Below are positions 8,516 to 16,670 of a DNA stretch of 64,000 nt, in pieces. Below the pieces are notes generated by a model. The model made no database searches. It was not told where the DNA came from and was given only the letters and a program-made list of their open reading frames with translations. This DNA comes from Aquibacillus halophilus (GTDB taxonomy: Bacteria; Bacillota; Bacilli; Bacillales; Amphibacillaceae): positions 235,958 to 299,957 of the forward strand of contig NZ_WJNG01000001.1 in NCBI RefSeq assembly GCF_009649745.1, written 5' to 3'. Position 1 is the stretch's first letter. Each line of letters starts with the position of its first letter. A program made the translations under genes and the position numbers.

Positions 8516-8839
8516 ATGTCGAAGGTTTATTGTGATAAGTGCTTACAAGAAATCAAGATAAGAGATGACTTGGTAACTTCAACATTAGCTTTTGAGGTCG
8601 TCCCATATCATGAGGATTGCTATGATAAAGACTTGAAAGGAGCCAAAACATTCTTCTTATCTAATAAACCTCTTAATGGTTTTTCCGGAAACTTTAGTTT
8701 TATTCTTGCCATTATTTTGGCTATCGGATGGTTACTATTTGCTAGCGACACGACTAAATAGTTAACAATTCTTGCAATCATTCCAGTTGGTTACAGACTT
8801 TATTCTTATTTAAACAATGAAAGATATACAGAAAAATAG
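8516..8839 (+). pseudogene. Small membrane protein gene interrupted by an in-frame TAG
   Basis: ATG at 8516 follows AAAAGGG at 8501-8507. The first part encodes an N-terminal metal-binding-like segment (YCDKCLQEIKIRDDL..HEDCYDKDLKGAK) and a membrane helix (FILAIILAIGWLLFA). It stops at the TAG at 8759-8761 after 81 codons. The same frame then continues for 25 codons (LTILAIIPVGYRLYSYL..), which looks like a second membrane helix plus a charged tail, ending at TAG 8837-8839. This suggests a nonsense mutation in a gene of about 107 codons. The truncated 81-aa product could still be made. I do not know its function. Confidence 0.65.
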
Positions 8840-8949
8840 TGAAATCTGTTTTGGCAACTGTCTAGCAGATGACACACGTGCAAAATGAAAAACGCACCAA
8901 AATTCACATGATTTTCCGCAATTTATTTCACATTGTAAATCGCATTAAA

Positions 8950-8978
8950 AGGGCTTAGAGATAAATTCTCTTAGCCCT
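8950..8978 (-). terminator. Terminator of the DinB-like gene
   Basis: Hairpin AGGGCTTAGAGA / TCTCTTAGCCCT with one mismatch; on the reverse strand it is followed by TTTTAAT. It lies downstream of the reverse-strand gene ending at 9015. Confidence 0.6.
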
Positions 8979-9014
8979 AAACTTAGTTACTTTAGGTGCA
9001 TTTTTTACCATACT

Positions 9015-9443
9015 CTACAAATTCCAGTCCAGAACCCACTTTTTAGGTAAAGCAATGCCTGACTGTTTAAATGCCACATAGTATTGTCCTTGATGAACAC
9101 CCTCGTGATGTATTGTTGTACCTTGTAGTTCAACGATTGACAAATAATTTGAACCCAATTTTATTTGTTTAAATTTTGTTTGTCTAAATGTTGAAACTAA
9201 CTCTTCCATACTTCTTTCCAATTCGTCAATTATATTTTCATTCGATGGTAATGTACCGGGAAATTCAACTGTTCCAGTTCTAAGACCATCACTATATACA
9301 TCACTTACCCGAACCATATGTAAAAACAGTTTTCTCAATGTACCTAACTCTGGAATCAATTGAATATCCCATTTACTCTCTGGAACCTCAATCGCTAAAG
9401 CATTTGTCAATTTTGCCGAATATACAAATCCATTTACATCCAC
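9015..9443 (-). CDS. DinB/YfiT-like putative metalloenzyme
   Basis: 142-aa protein of the DinB-like four-helix superfamily. The likely metal ligands are seen: one His in the second helix (FLHMVRVSD, about residue 42) and two in IHHEGVHQGQ (about residues 111-116). Many family members are thiol- or metal-dependent transferases; no substrate can be assigned. The GTG start at 9443 has GGAGG nine nt upstream. It is the downstream gene of two reverse-strand genes but is separated from the other by a terminator, so it is probably monocistronic. Confidence 0.75.
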   Translation of the reverse strand: MDVNGFVYSAKLTNALAIEVPESKWDIQLIPELGTLRKLFLHMVRVSDVYSDGLRTGTVEFPGTLPSNENIIDELERSMEELVSTFRQTKFKQIKLGSNYLSIVELQGTTIHHEGVHQGQYYVAFKQSGIALPKKWVLDWNL

Positions 9444-9572
9444 ACTCTCAATCCTCCATATACATTAATATATGTACTTATTTATTTTTAATATAAAACT
9501 TTAGCATTCCTGTAGTGCAAAATATCACAATCTCTGTTTTATCTCTATTATCATTTGAACACATAATAAAAA

Positions 9573-9609
9573 TACCGCAGTGAATTCTATAACGAATATC
9601 ACTGCGGTA
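9573..9609 (-). terminator. Terminator of the DJ-1/PfpI gene
   Basis: Perfect 11-bp stem TACCGCAGTGA / TCACTGCGGTA; on the reverse strand it runs into TATTTTTATT. It lies about 100 bp beyond the stop of the DJ-1/PfpI gene. Confidence 0.8.
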
Positions 9610-9708
9610 ATATTGGAGAATGAGTTATTTGCACCTCTTAAGTGAACCCGTCAACAAAATTTCTGAGTGTTTTTGCTTCAGGATAATATGAATCTTTAAA
9701 GGTTAAAG

Positions 9709-10281
9709 TTATACCGTTACATTCTTTTCTACATTTAAAACCTTGAAGAACTCTTTCATGAATCCCGGCAAATCTGGCCATGCATGACCGGATACAATGT
9801 TTCCATCTACATGCAGCATTTTTTCCATGTAAATTCCACCAGCAGCCTCTACTTCAGGTCGGCATGCGCCATAAGCAGTAACTTCACGACCTTGAATATA
9901 CTGTCTAACGGTAGTTAGCACTAGCATCCCGTGACAGATGACCCCAAGTGGCTTATCCTCACTAAGGAAATGTGCGGCAATTTCCTGCACTTTTTCATTC
10001 ATACGGATGTATTCTGGTGCACGACCGCCTGGGATAATCAAACCGTCAAAATCAGCAGGATCAATATCAGCTACTGCAGCATGAGAATCAAGTTTATAGC
10101 CAAGCTTCTCCGTATAAGTTTCTACCTCTGGAATAAAGTCATGGACAACTGTTTGCAGACTTTTCTTCGTTGGGGATGCGATCGTAACATCAATACCCTC
10201 TTCCAATAGTCGATAGTAAGGATAATAGATTTCCAAGGACTCTACTGCATCACCGGTTAAAATAAGTACTTTTTTGCTCAT
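9709..10281 (-). CDS. DJ-1/PfpI family protein
   Basis: 190-aa class I glutamine amidotransferase-like protein of the DJ-1/PfpI family (stress-related deglycase, glyoxalase III or intracellular protease). The nucleophile elbow is visible in LGVICHGMLVLTT (Cys about residue 115 followed by His). Conserved family segments are KKVLILTGDAVESLEI, DFDGLIIPGGRAPEYIR and the GNIVSGHAWPDLPGFM end. Start ATG with AAAGGTGATG upstream. A cre-like sequence lies about 110 bp upstream. Exact activity cannot be told from sequence. Confidence 0.85.
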   Translation of the reverse strand: MSKKVLILTGDAVESLEIYYPYYRLLEEGIDVTIASPTKKSLQTVVHDFIPEVETYTEKLGYKLDSHAAVADIDPADFDGLIIPGGRAPEYIRMNEKVQEIAAHFLSEDKPLGVICHGMLVLTTVRQYIQGREVTAYGACRPEVEAAGGIYMEKMLHVDGNIVSGHAWPDLPGFMKEFFKVLNVEKNVTV

Positions 10282-10393
10282 TCACATCACCTTTTCTATA
10301 TTATTTTAGTTAATAACACTCTTTAAATCTACTAGTAAACTTGCGGAGTTAATAGATTCACTAAATTTGCTGTTATACTAGTTTTCTAATTAA

Positions 10394-10407
10394 CGTAAGC
10401 GTTTGCA
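10394..10407 (-). promoter_or_regulatory. cre-like site upstream of the DJ-1/PfpI gene
   Basis: CGTAAGCGTTTGCA matches the cre pattern except for the first base. It is about 110 bp before the start of the reverse-strand DJ-1/PfpI gene. The rest of 10282-10650 shows no gene or other signal that I can support. Confidence 0.35.
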
Positions 10408-10659
10408 ATTTACCTTTAGAAGTTAGTCCCTCCTCCCAATCGAACTGGAAATGACCCACTATTAAGTAATTCACTAACAATTATAGATTCAGGACAAAGC
10501 CAAAACTATATATGAAAGTATGAAAATAACCCAAGTATTTCCAGTATTTTTTGTATCATAACACAATGTTAGTAAATTAAAGTATGGTATTTTTGCAGAG
10601 GACTTAAACAAGAGTAAACATGGATCCCGAAAATTATACTAGTGGGAGAAACTCAACAA

Positions 10660-10697
10660 ACGACCTCCGTTAGTTGGGTGTTGTTAATTCAGATTAT
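10660..10697. repeat. Copy 1 of a short dispersed repeat
   Basis: The stretch beginning ACCTCCGTTAGTTGGGTGTT recurs with differences at 11986 (ACCTCCGCTAGTTGAATGTT). Both copies lie in noncoding DNA flanking the acetyltransferase region. They could be ends of a lost mobile element; no transposase remains. Confidence 0.4.
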
Positions 10698-10705
10698 AAA
10701 GTAAA

Positions 10706-10727
10706 AAGCCCACAGACTAGTGGGCTT
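10706..10727 (-). terminator. Terminator overlapping the stop of the 45-aa gene
   Basis: Perfect 8-bp stem AAGCCCAC / GTGGGCTT with a 6-nt loop; on the reverse strand it ends in TTTTTA. It overlaps the stop codon of the small membrane protein gene, which supports that gene being real. Confidence 0.8.
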
Positions 10728-10863
10728 ACAATCTAGAAAATATTTCACTTTTACTAACACCAAATCTTTCTGAAGCCTTACTAACAGCATCTGACTTAGA
10801 CATACCTTCAGCAAGAAGTAAAAATACATGAGCAATGATAATCAGCCAACTTGTCGCTCCCAT
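10726..10863 (-). CDS. 45-aa small membrane protein with helical C-terminus
   Basis: ATG at 10863 is preceded by AAAGGGTG about 6 nt upstream; a longer reading frame from 10914 has no ribosome site. The protein starts with one hydrophobic segment (WLIIIAHVFLLLAEG), followed by a Ser-rich, helix-turn-helix-like tail (MSKSDAVSKASERFGVSKSE). A dedicated terminator follows. I recall similar short hypothetical proteins in Bacillaceae, but the function is unknown. Confidence 0.65.
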   Translation of the reverse strand: MGATSWLIIIAHVFLLLAEGMSKSDAVSKASERFGVSKSEIFSRL

Positions 10864-11374
10864 AAGTATCACCCTTTTTACTTTTACTATCTTTATGGTC
10901 AAAAAAAGCGACATTTATACATCGACACTAGGCATAATCTTCGTTAATCGCCTTATCAAAAAAATTAGTACCACCTCATTTTTTTAAGCTACTACCTTAA
11001 CTAATATTTATTTAGGGAAGTCTCCTCCCCGTTAAAGCCGGGATTTTTTTATGTAAATGGAGTAATTCAGGAACAAATCATGTGGGTTGATGGCTGGTTT
11101 GTCAGCTAGCGGATTGTTTTACAAAAGCAAGGTAACTAAAAGGGGGTTAAATAATGGTATTTACAGTTGCAATTGAAGCAGAAAATGGAAAAAATACACT
11201 AGGTAAAACGTATTCCCGAAATGAATATGAGTAGGTGTTTAATTTACCAAACCTAACGCAGGGTAAATAGATGTAAATTTTTCGGGAAACTCTCGTCTTT
11301 TACAAGCTTGCTTCAATGACTGAACCCTCCAAGGAATAAAAAAAGACACTCAGTTAAGAGTATCTTATTAAAAT
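10864..11374. other. Gene-poor region with a tiny ORF and coding-like scraps
   Basis: A 26-codon ORF on + (11154-11234, MVFTVAIEAENGKNTLGKTY..) has a strong AGGGGG ribosome site 8 nt upstream and may be a very short gene or the start of a broken one. Just before it, the + frame ending at the TAG near 11108 reads VNGVIQEQIMWVDGWFVS, which also looks coding but has no start. Neither is recognisable. Confidence 0.35.
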
Positions 11375-11905
11375 TTATTCAATTTCTTTAATTCTTTTAG
11401 CAGGAACCCCAGCATATATTCCGTTTGGTTCGCAATCTTTATTCACCACTGAACCTGCAGCGATAATACAGCCATGACCGATTGTAACTCCCGGTAAAAT
11501 GGTTGCACGAGCACCAACCCAACATCCCTGTCCTAATTTGATAGGCTGACCTACCCCTTTGCCTGCTCTTTTATCACTATTGCCCATTTCATGAGATGAA
11601 GTACAAAACAATACATCCATTGCGATTGAACAATTTTTTTCTATCTCAATCTTTCCTGCGTTATCAAAGAAGCAATTATAATTAATAAAAGAATTTTCAC
11701 CGATGGAAATATTATTACCTCCAAAAAAACAACCAGGAGATATATTTTTGGTTTTCGTTTTAATTCCGTACCATTTATAGATGATATGCCTGATTACCGT
11801 AGGAACAACATAAGATGAAGCAATTTTATTAATGATAAGATCCCTTTTTAATGTTCTTACAAAATGTTTTATTTTCCCCATTTTCAACTTTCTCCCAACA
11901 TCCAT
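11375..11905 (-). CDS. Acyltransferase, left-handed beta-helix (hexapeptide) family
   Basis: Member of the maltose/galactoside O-acetyltransferase and WcaF-like family, which transfers acetyl from acetyl-CoA to a sugar. Hexapeptide turns are visible from about residue 60 (ISPGCFFGGNNISIGENSFINYN..) through IKLGQGCWVGARATILPGVTIGHGCIIAAGSVV, ending in the typical YAGVPAKRIKEI. The active-site-type His is in CTSSHEMG. Start uncertain: ATG 11905 (AGGGATT upstream) is preferred; TTG 11887 and ATG 11881 are alternatives, and the open frame runs to 11974. No polysaccharide operon adjoins it, so it is an orphan; the short repeat copy 2 lies just upstream. Confidence 0.8.
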   Translation of the reverse strand: MDVGRKLKMGKIKHFVRTLKRDLIINKIASSYVVPTVIRHIIYKWYGIKTKTKNISPGCFFGGNNISIGENSFINYNCFFDNAGKIEIEKNCSIAMDVLFCTSSHEMGNSDKRAGKGVGQPIKLGQGCWVGARATILPGVTIGHGCIIAAGSVVNKDCEPNGIYAGVPAKRIKEIE

Positions 11906-11985
11906 TTTAATCCCTATATTATCATAGAATGGAGTTAGATTACATCGGAACTTTGATTGTGACATTGCTGACAATAAACTATAGA

Positions 11986-12023
11986 CCTCCGCTAGTTGAA
12001 TGTTTCTTAGATCGTAATTTCTT
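11986..12023. repeat. Copy 2 of the short dispersed repeat
   Basis: Partner of the repeat at 10660: ACCTCCGCTAGTTGAATGTT against ACCTCCGTTAGTTGGGTGTT, with weaker similarity afterwards. It is in the same orientation as copy 1. Confidence 0.4.
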
Positions 12024-12049
12024 CCAACTTAGATACTGTGACCCAACAC

Positions 12050-12335
12050 TCAAAACGGCATTGTCCTTGTGGTCGCTCTTGTTTTACTTTTTAAAACTCT
12101 GAATATAAGGTTGTAAAACTGGTGATTAATTAATGATAAATCTGTTTCTGTGAATACCTTCTTTGCCCCTACCTGTATTGAACTAGGAGTAGCTTGTAAA
12201 TCTAAAATAGTTTCTCCCGTTTTCATACATCATGCAAATTTTCAACCAATACCATTCTTTTTTGTGTTTTTGTAACATCAAATACCTGAGGTAACACCGT
12301 TCGAAGTGGTGTAGTTTACCAAAAATGTATGTAAT
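12050..12335 (-). pseudogene. Decayed coding fragments of unknown protein
   Basis: Two reverse-strand frames look coding and join by an ATGA at 12223-12226, consistent with a single frameshift. The upstream frame reads TTPLRTVLPQVFDVTKTQKR then MVLVENLHDV. The downstream frame, 58 codons from ATG 12226 to TGA 12050, reads MKTGETILDLQATPSSIQVG then AKKVFTETDLSLINHQFYN. There is no ribosome site and an in-frame stop precedes the first part. I do not recognise the family. Confidence 0.45.
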
Positions 12336-12497
12336 CATAATTTATTAATATGTCTATTTTCTCTTTTACAGCCTACCGGAAACAACATGCTATATCGAGG
12401 TAATGTTCTCATGTGATTTAAATTGTCATTTCGTCGGATAGAAATTGCTTTGTCTTCTAATCGAATAAAAGTTAAATCAGCCCTAGGCAAAAAAACT

Positions 12498-12818
12498 TTA
12501 TTCCTCCACACTTGTATCTTTTTTAAAAATACCAATAAGTAATAAAATAAGACCGACCACAAAAAGAACAGGTGTTAAATAAAATAATGATATGACCATC
12601 ATCCAGCCCCCTCCTGCACCCAGAGAAAGAAGTTCTATAATCGCACCTACTACCAACGCTGTGAATGGCGACAAGACGATCAAAGTTATTCCCCTAATGA
12701 TATACTTTGTTCTCTTTGGTTTTCCTTTTGCTTTACGTTTTGCAAAAATAAATCCAAACACTACGACCAGTGCACATGCAATAATGAATAATGTAGTTCC
12801 CAACATTTCCATGTTCAT
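12498..12818 (-). CDS. Small integral membrane protein, unknown function
   Basis: ATG at 12818 is chosen because AAGGAG lies eight nt upstream; the GTG at 12827 overlaps the ribosome site. 106 aa with three hydrophobic segments (LGTTLFIIACALVVVFGFIFA, a middle LIVLSPFTALVVGAIIELL, and LFYLTPVLFVVGLILLLIGIF) and a basic loop (KRKAKGKPKRTK) after the first. No family assigned. The overlapping reverse frame 12335-12562 shares its 3' end and is probably decayed sequence. Confidence 0.7.
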   Translation of the reverse strand: MNMEMLGTTLFIIACALVVVFGFIFAKRKAKGKPKRTKYIIRGITLIVLSPFTALVVGAIIELLSLGAGGGWMMVISLFYLTPVLFVVGLILLLIGIFKKDTSVEE

Positions 12819-13055
12819 GTCTATCACTCCTTTTTACAGAAATAATTATAAGAATTTTCAATTAATTAACCTTATCAATTATAACACTGCATGAGTTATA
12901 TTACCTAGGTTTGGGAATTTAGGGTAATAGCTTGTCACTTTCTGGCGATTTTTCCAAACTGCATGAATGTAAATGGTTACCTTTCTTGTAAACTCTATTT
13001 CAGACGAAACCTTATTATATTTAATACGACTATCATGATAAGGGAGGCGAATTTT

Positions 13056-13463
13056 GTGAAGAAATTTATCATTGTGCTATTATTTCTATTCATTGTCGGG
13101 TGTAGTAGTCAGACCGATGAATTAACTGATTTCAAACAGCCACCATCTATGTTTGCTGTAATTAATGACAAAGAATACAAAATGGAAACAGGAGGATTTA
13201 GGTGGGAGTTTAAACAAGGATTAACCACACAGGTGACACAAACTGATGCAGCATCGCCAAATCAAATAGCTGAAGATTTCGAGCCAATAGTATTGGGAGA
13301 AGATAACAGGATTGAGGTTGTCACAAAAGGTAACCCTGAAATCACTGCTTATTTATGGAACGAAGAAGAAAGAGTAAGAGAAATCACTATTAAAAATGAT
13401 CAATTCCACGTTCCTGCGGAAAAAGGAAAATATATATATGAAGTTATTGGGGGAATGGGATAA
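13056..13463 (+). CDS. Putative lipoprotein of unknown function
   Basis: GTG start at 13056 with AGGGAGG eight nt upstream; the longer open frame from 12963 has no ribosome site and would bury the signal peptide. 135 aa. The N-terminus (VKKFIIVLLFLFIVGCSS) is a lipoprotein signal with lipobox FIVGC. The mature part (PPSMFAVINDKEYKMETGGF, GNPEITAYLWNEEERVRE, FHVPAEKGKYIYEV) reads like a small beta-rich extracellular domain seen in other Bacillus lipoproteins of unknown role. A GCGCAT array follows its stop. Confidence 0.75.
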   Translation: MKKFIIVLLFLFIVGCSSQTDELTDFKQPPSMFAVINDKEYKMETGGFRWEFKQGLTTQVTQTDAASPNQIAEDFEPIVLGEDNRIEVVTKGNPEITAYLWNEEERVREITIKNDQFHVPAEKGKYIYEVIGGMG

Positions 13464-13532
13464 TGGTGAGGCATCCTATACATTTGTTGTGGAAGTTCAA
13501 TAGCCATACTATGGAGGTGGGCGCTTAAAGTA

Positions 13533-13663
13533 GCGCATTTAATCCGGTGAACGGCGCATAATTGATGGATATAGTGCATTTAGACCGGAGAACGGCGCAA
13601 TTCCCATGGATAGCAGCGCATTCAGTACGGAGAACAGCGCATTTCCCATGGATAACGGCTCAT
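13533..13663 (+). repeat. GCGCAT array 2 with alternating spacers
   Basis: Units start at 13533, 13554, 13574, 13595, 13616, 13637 and 13658, all 20-21 bp apart (variants GTGCAT, GCGCAA, GCTCAT). Spacers alternate: one type resembles CCGGAGAAC and the other CCATGGATA, so the true repeat is about 42 bp. It lies between the convergent lipoprotein and glpQ genes. Confidence 0.88.
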
Positions 13664-13681
13664 CCATCAATTAAAACAAAC

Positions 13682-13728
13682 AATTAACAATGACTGGTTA
13701 CCAAATAATGGACCTGACATTGTTAATT
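13682..13728. terminator. Possible terminator hairpin between convergent genes
   Basis: Perfect 11-bp stem AATTAACAATG / CATTGTTAATT with a 25-nt loop, between the array and the glpQ stop. It is AT-rich with no strong T-tract, so termination is uncertain. Confidence 0.4.
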
Positions 13729-13752
13729 AATGAAAACTCATTATGAAGTTGT

Positions 13753-14583
13753 CTAATAGGTAAACGACAAGCTTAACTCCAATAGAACATCAGGTTTATT
13801 TGTAAACATTCCATCGACGCCAAGTTCCAACATTTCATTCATAACTTTTAATTGATTAACTGTATATGCATGTACCAGCAGGTTATTGTTATGGGCTAGA
13901 TCCACAAAATCTTTCGTAACAGCCTTATAATTCACACCTACTCCTGCTGCATAGGAGGTAATTTCCTTGAGCTTCTGTTCAGTTAAATTTAGTGCATTTT
14001 CGTCTTCTAATAACTTTATAAGAGGAATTCTGACATTTAGGCTTTTCATTCTCAGCAAGCTATCCTGACTGAATGATTGGATGATGACTTGTCCGTTAGA
14101 CAAATTAAGATCGTATTTTAATAAAAGGTCGTAAACGGTCTTTTCTACACCTTTATTCGTTTTCTTCAATTCAATATAGTAGTTTGTGTCTGTTCCAAAT
14201 CGTTTAAAAATTTCTTCTAATGTTAAAATTTTAGCACCTTGAAAATCTTCACCAAACCACTTACCAATATCAATTTGTTTGATTTCATCTAATCTGTATT
14301 GTTCTATTTCTCCCTTCCAATCTGTTTTATCATCAAGTTTGTGATCATGATAAGCAATTGGAACGCCATCTTTTGTCATTTGTACATCAATTTCCAGATA
14401 ATCAGCATTCATTTCCTTTGCTAACTTATAGGATTGCATCGTATGCTCCGGTGCATAAGCAGAAGCACCACGATGTGCTATCGTTATAAATTCACCTTTT
14501 TCAATCTTAAGCTTCTCTTCCCCACTTACCACATGAGTTATTGTCATAAAAGATAATAATAAAAGCATTACTTTCTTTTTCAT
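13753..14583 (-). CDS. glpQ: Glycerophosphodiester phosphodiesterase, secreted
   Basis: GDPD-family enzyme that hydrolyses glycerophosphodiesters to glycerol 3-phosphate and an alcohol; in Bacillus such secreted enzymes also act on teichoic acid. The signal peptide is MKKKVMLLLLSFMTITHVVS. The catalytic signature HRGASAYAPEHT (about residues 33-44), the metal-binding EIDVQMTKDG and the second His in IAYHDH are present, as are IELK and the C-terminal AYTVNQ..GVDGMFTNKPD. 276 aa from ATG 14583; upstream in-frame ATGs at 14610 and 14595 are alternatives, none with a good ribosome site. Confidence 0.88.
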   Translation of the reverse strand: MKKKVMLLLLSFMTITHVVSGEEKLKIEKGEFITIAHRGASAYAPEHTMQSYKLAKEMNADYLEIDVQMTKDGVPIAYHDHKLDDKTDWKGEIEQYRLDEIKQIDIGKWFGEDFQGAKILTLEEIFKRFGTDTNYYIELKKTNKGVEKTVYDLLLKYDLNLSNGQVIIQSFSQDSLLRMKSLNVRIPLIKLLEDENALNLTEQKLKEITSYAAGVGVNYKAVTKDFVDLAHNNNLLVHAYTVNQLKVMNEMLELGVDGMFTNKPDVLLELSLSFTY

Positions 14584-14895
14584 AGTAATCACCATAGTGA
14601 ACTCTTTCATTTTGATGAGGATCCTGGTTGCTATGCATTAAAGGGATTTTGCTATTGATATAAGTATTTCCTGTTCTTACTATATTTATTGTTTTTTTAT
14701 TCTATAACGGATTAACTTTTAAATCAGGATGCTCACTTTTTTGCTGATGGTGTATTTTATTTTTTGGTTGCTGTATATGTATATTCGTCAAATATCTCTA
14801 TTCCATCTGCCATTTTTTTACTTATTTCCCAGGGAATATTTCAAATTGCAACATAATAAGTGCTATTGTAAACTATATTTGGATTAGGCTGGTTA
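14584..14895. other. Noncoding region upstream of glpQ
   Basis: About 310 bp between the glpQ start and the end of the NERD pseudogene. Very AT-rich; no gene, hairpin or convincing promoter could be supported. Confidence 0.4.
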
Positions 14896-15673
14896 TTAGG
14901 AGGATTTCCTCGTGTACTTACATTTCGGGAAATTATACGTACTCCCCTTTTCTTTCAACCATTACCGAACTACATTTTGGACAAGCTGAAGATTCTTCTG
15001 TTGTTATGTCCTGACTCACTATTTTTTTTGATGGCTTATCACGTAGTTGCTTTTCTTTATCCTGAAGGTTTTTTCTATGTCATTAGAATGTCCTGATATA
15101 CTCACTACTTTATTTTGGGAGGATCTACTTTTCGTTCTTGTCTTCGCTTTTACTGAGTTAATATGATTCTTTCGTACAACCTTTAATTCTTTTCGATCAG
15201 TAATAATTAAATTTTCTGCTTTTTTGTTAATGTTATGAAGGTCAAAATTACTATATACCGATGTTGCTTTTCCCGAGAAAGCAACAATGGAGTAAAAGTA
15301 GTGTTTGTCCTCCTCTTGTAGGTAGTTAGATAATGCTTGTATGTGTCCTGAATTCTGCTAAATTGGATTACATAACTTTGACTTTTTCAATTACTTGTGT
15401 CAGTATCATTGTTTTTCATTTCCAAATATCCAACCATCATAATGCTTCGTTTCGATAAAAAAGATACCATTCGGTGAGGTAACGACTTGATCAACTTGTG
15501 TGCCCCCCATTTTCAGTTGGTACGTATAAGTCTTTAAAAATTGTGTGTTTCTCTGAATCCAGTTTCTTTAGCTTGTTGCTAATATAACTTTCACCAATAT
15601 ACCCTTTAATTTTCGGATAGTTCAGTCGAAAAGTGACCAACAGAATAATTGCAGAAATAAATAGAAACCACAT
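14896..15673 (-). pseudogene. NERD-domain / zinc-ribbon protein pseudogene
   Basis: The reverse strand starts with a membrane anchor (MWFLFISAIILLVTF) and the beginning of a NERD (nuclease-related) domain (KGYIGESYISNKLKKL, YVPTENGG). At a run of six G near 15485-15490 the frame shifts; the next frame gives TQVDQVVTSPNGIFFIETKH. It then has several in-frame stops, continues with QALSNYLQEEDKHYFYSIV and VVRKNHINSVKAKTRTK, and ends with half zinc ribbons ACPKCSSVMVERKGEY and, after another shift, FPKCKYTRK. The intact version would be about 250 aa. At least two frameshifts and three stops show it is dead. A different, intact NERD gene lies at 28026. Confidence 0.85.
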
Positions 15674-15715
15674 GAAAGGACACGCCCATACATTTATTTA
15701 AGTAGAGAAAAGGCT

Positions 15716-16603
15716 TTATTCAACCAACTCATTATCGACCCATTCACCTTCCATTACTGTTCCATCTTTTAGTGTTGCTTTTCCATAACCATGTCTCGTC
15801 CAGCCGTTTACTTGACCTACATACTTCTCACCGTTAGTCAGAATCATTTCTCCTTCACCATATGGTAAGTCATCTTTCCATTCTCCTTGATAAATATTAC
15901 CTTTTCTATCTATATACTTTCCGTAGCCGTCTCTTAATCCGTTCTTGTACTCTCCTTCATAGATGACATCTATCCAGAGAATTTTTCCTGTTTCTGTACC
16001 CTGTCCGTGCTTTCTATCGTCTTTCCAGTTACCTTCATACTTATAATTTACTGCTAACCCAAGGTCAACAACTTCTGTTCCAAATCCATTTCGCTGATCA
16101 TTTGCCCAGCTACCTTCATAGGATGTTGAACTATTTGCAATTTTCCCTTCACCGTGCTTTATTTCCCCTTGACGTTCTCCCGCATATTCTCCGGAAAGCA
16201 CTCGTTCATCTATTTCCTCATCGGCCATGCCAACTCCCACTATTACTCCCAATCCCACTAAAATGAGTACCAGCAAACCGCTATATTGTAAAAGCACTCC
16301 TTTTCTTGTTTGTTTTCCTAAAATAACTATTTTTGTCGGTGCAATAAGCCCAACGAACAAACTAATTAGAGCGATACACCCCAGAAATAAAAATAATATC
16401 ATTGCTGATATAATCCAGGCAAAGCCAAGCCCAATCAGTAAGATTGCAGAACCTGAAATAGTTAGTCCAAAGTACACGAACACCTTTTTCCTAGTTCTCT
16501 TTTCCGGAGTATCCCATAACACGATCCATTTAGGTTTAATAAATCCTATGATTAATGCTAATCCTGATAAAAATAATAAAATAAACAGTAATAAAGTTAA
16601 CAT
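15716..16603 (-). CDS. Membrane protein with C-terminal MORN repeats
   Basis: 295 aa. Four hydrophobic segments occupy residues 1-125 (LTLLLFILLFLSGLALIIGFI, VFVYFGLTISGSAILLIGLG, ISAMILFLFLGCIALISLFV, LQYSGLLVLILVGLGVIVGV). They are followed by about six MORN repeats of the form YEGxWxxxxxxGxG (YEGSWANDQRNGFG, YEGNWKDDRKHGQG, YEGEYKNGLRDGYG, YQGEWKDDLPYGEG, YVGQVNGWTRHGYG). MORN arrays act as lipid- or protein-binding scaffolds; no bacterial role can be assigned. ATG has AAGGGGA seven nt upstream. It probably forms a short leftward unit with the upstream gene at 16671. Confidence 0.82.
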   Translation of the reverse strand: MLTLLLFILLFLSGLALIIGFIKPKWIVLWDTPEKRTRKKVFVYFGLTISGSAILLIGLGFAWIISAMILFLFLGCIALISLFVGLIAPTKIVILGKQTRKGVLLQYSGLLVLILVGLGVIVGVGMADEEIDERVLSGEYAGERQGEIKHGEGKIANSSTSYEGSWANDQRNGFGTEVVDLGLAVNYKYEGNWKDDRKHGQGTETGKILWIDVIYEGEYKNGLRDGYGKYIDRKGNIYQGEWKDDLPYGEGEMILTNGEKYVGQVNGWTRHGYGKATLKDGTVMEGEWVDNELVE

Positions 16604-16670
16604 GTTATATTCCCCTTAAGATGGTTTTCTGAAGCTAATTATTTATCAAGCTATCGAGTACTAAGTGTTA

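Noticed and set aside
8878..8946. CGCA-like motifs at about 24-bp steps
   Set aside because: They look like a weak relative of the GCGCAT arrays, but period and motif differ and only three units are credible.
12335..12562. 75-codon reverse frame overlapping the membrane protein gene at 12498
   Set aside because: It has no ribosome site and half of it is a frame-shifted reading of the neighbour. The remaining part may be decayed coding sequence but could not be assigned.
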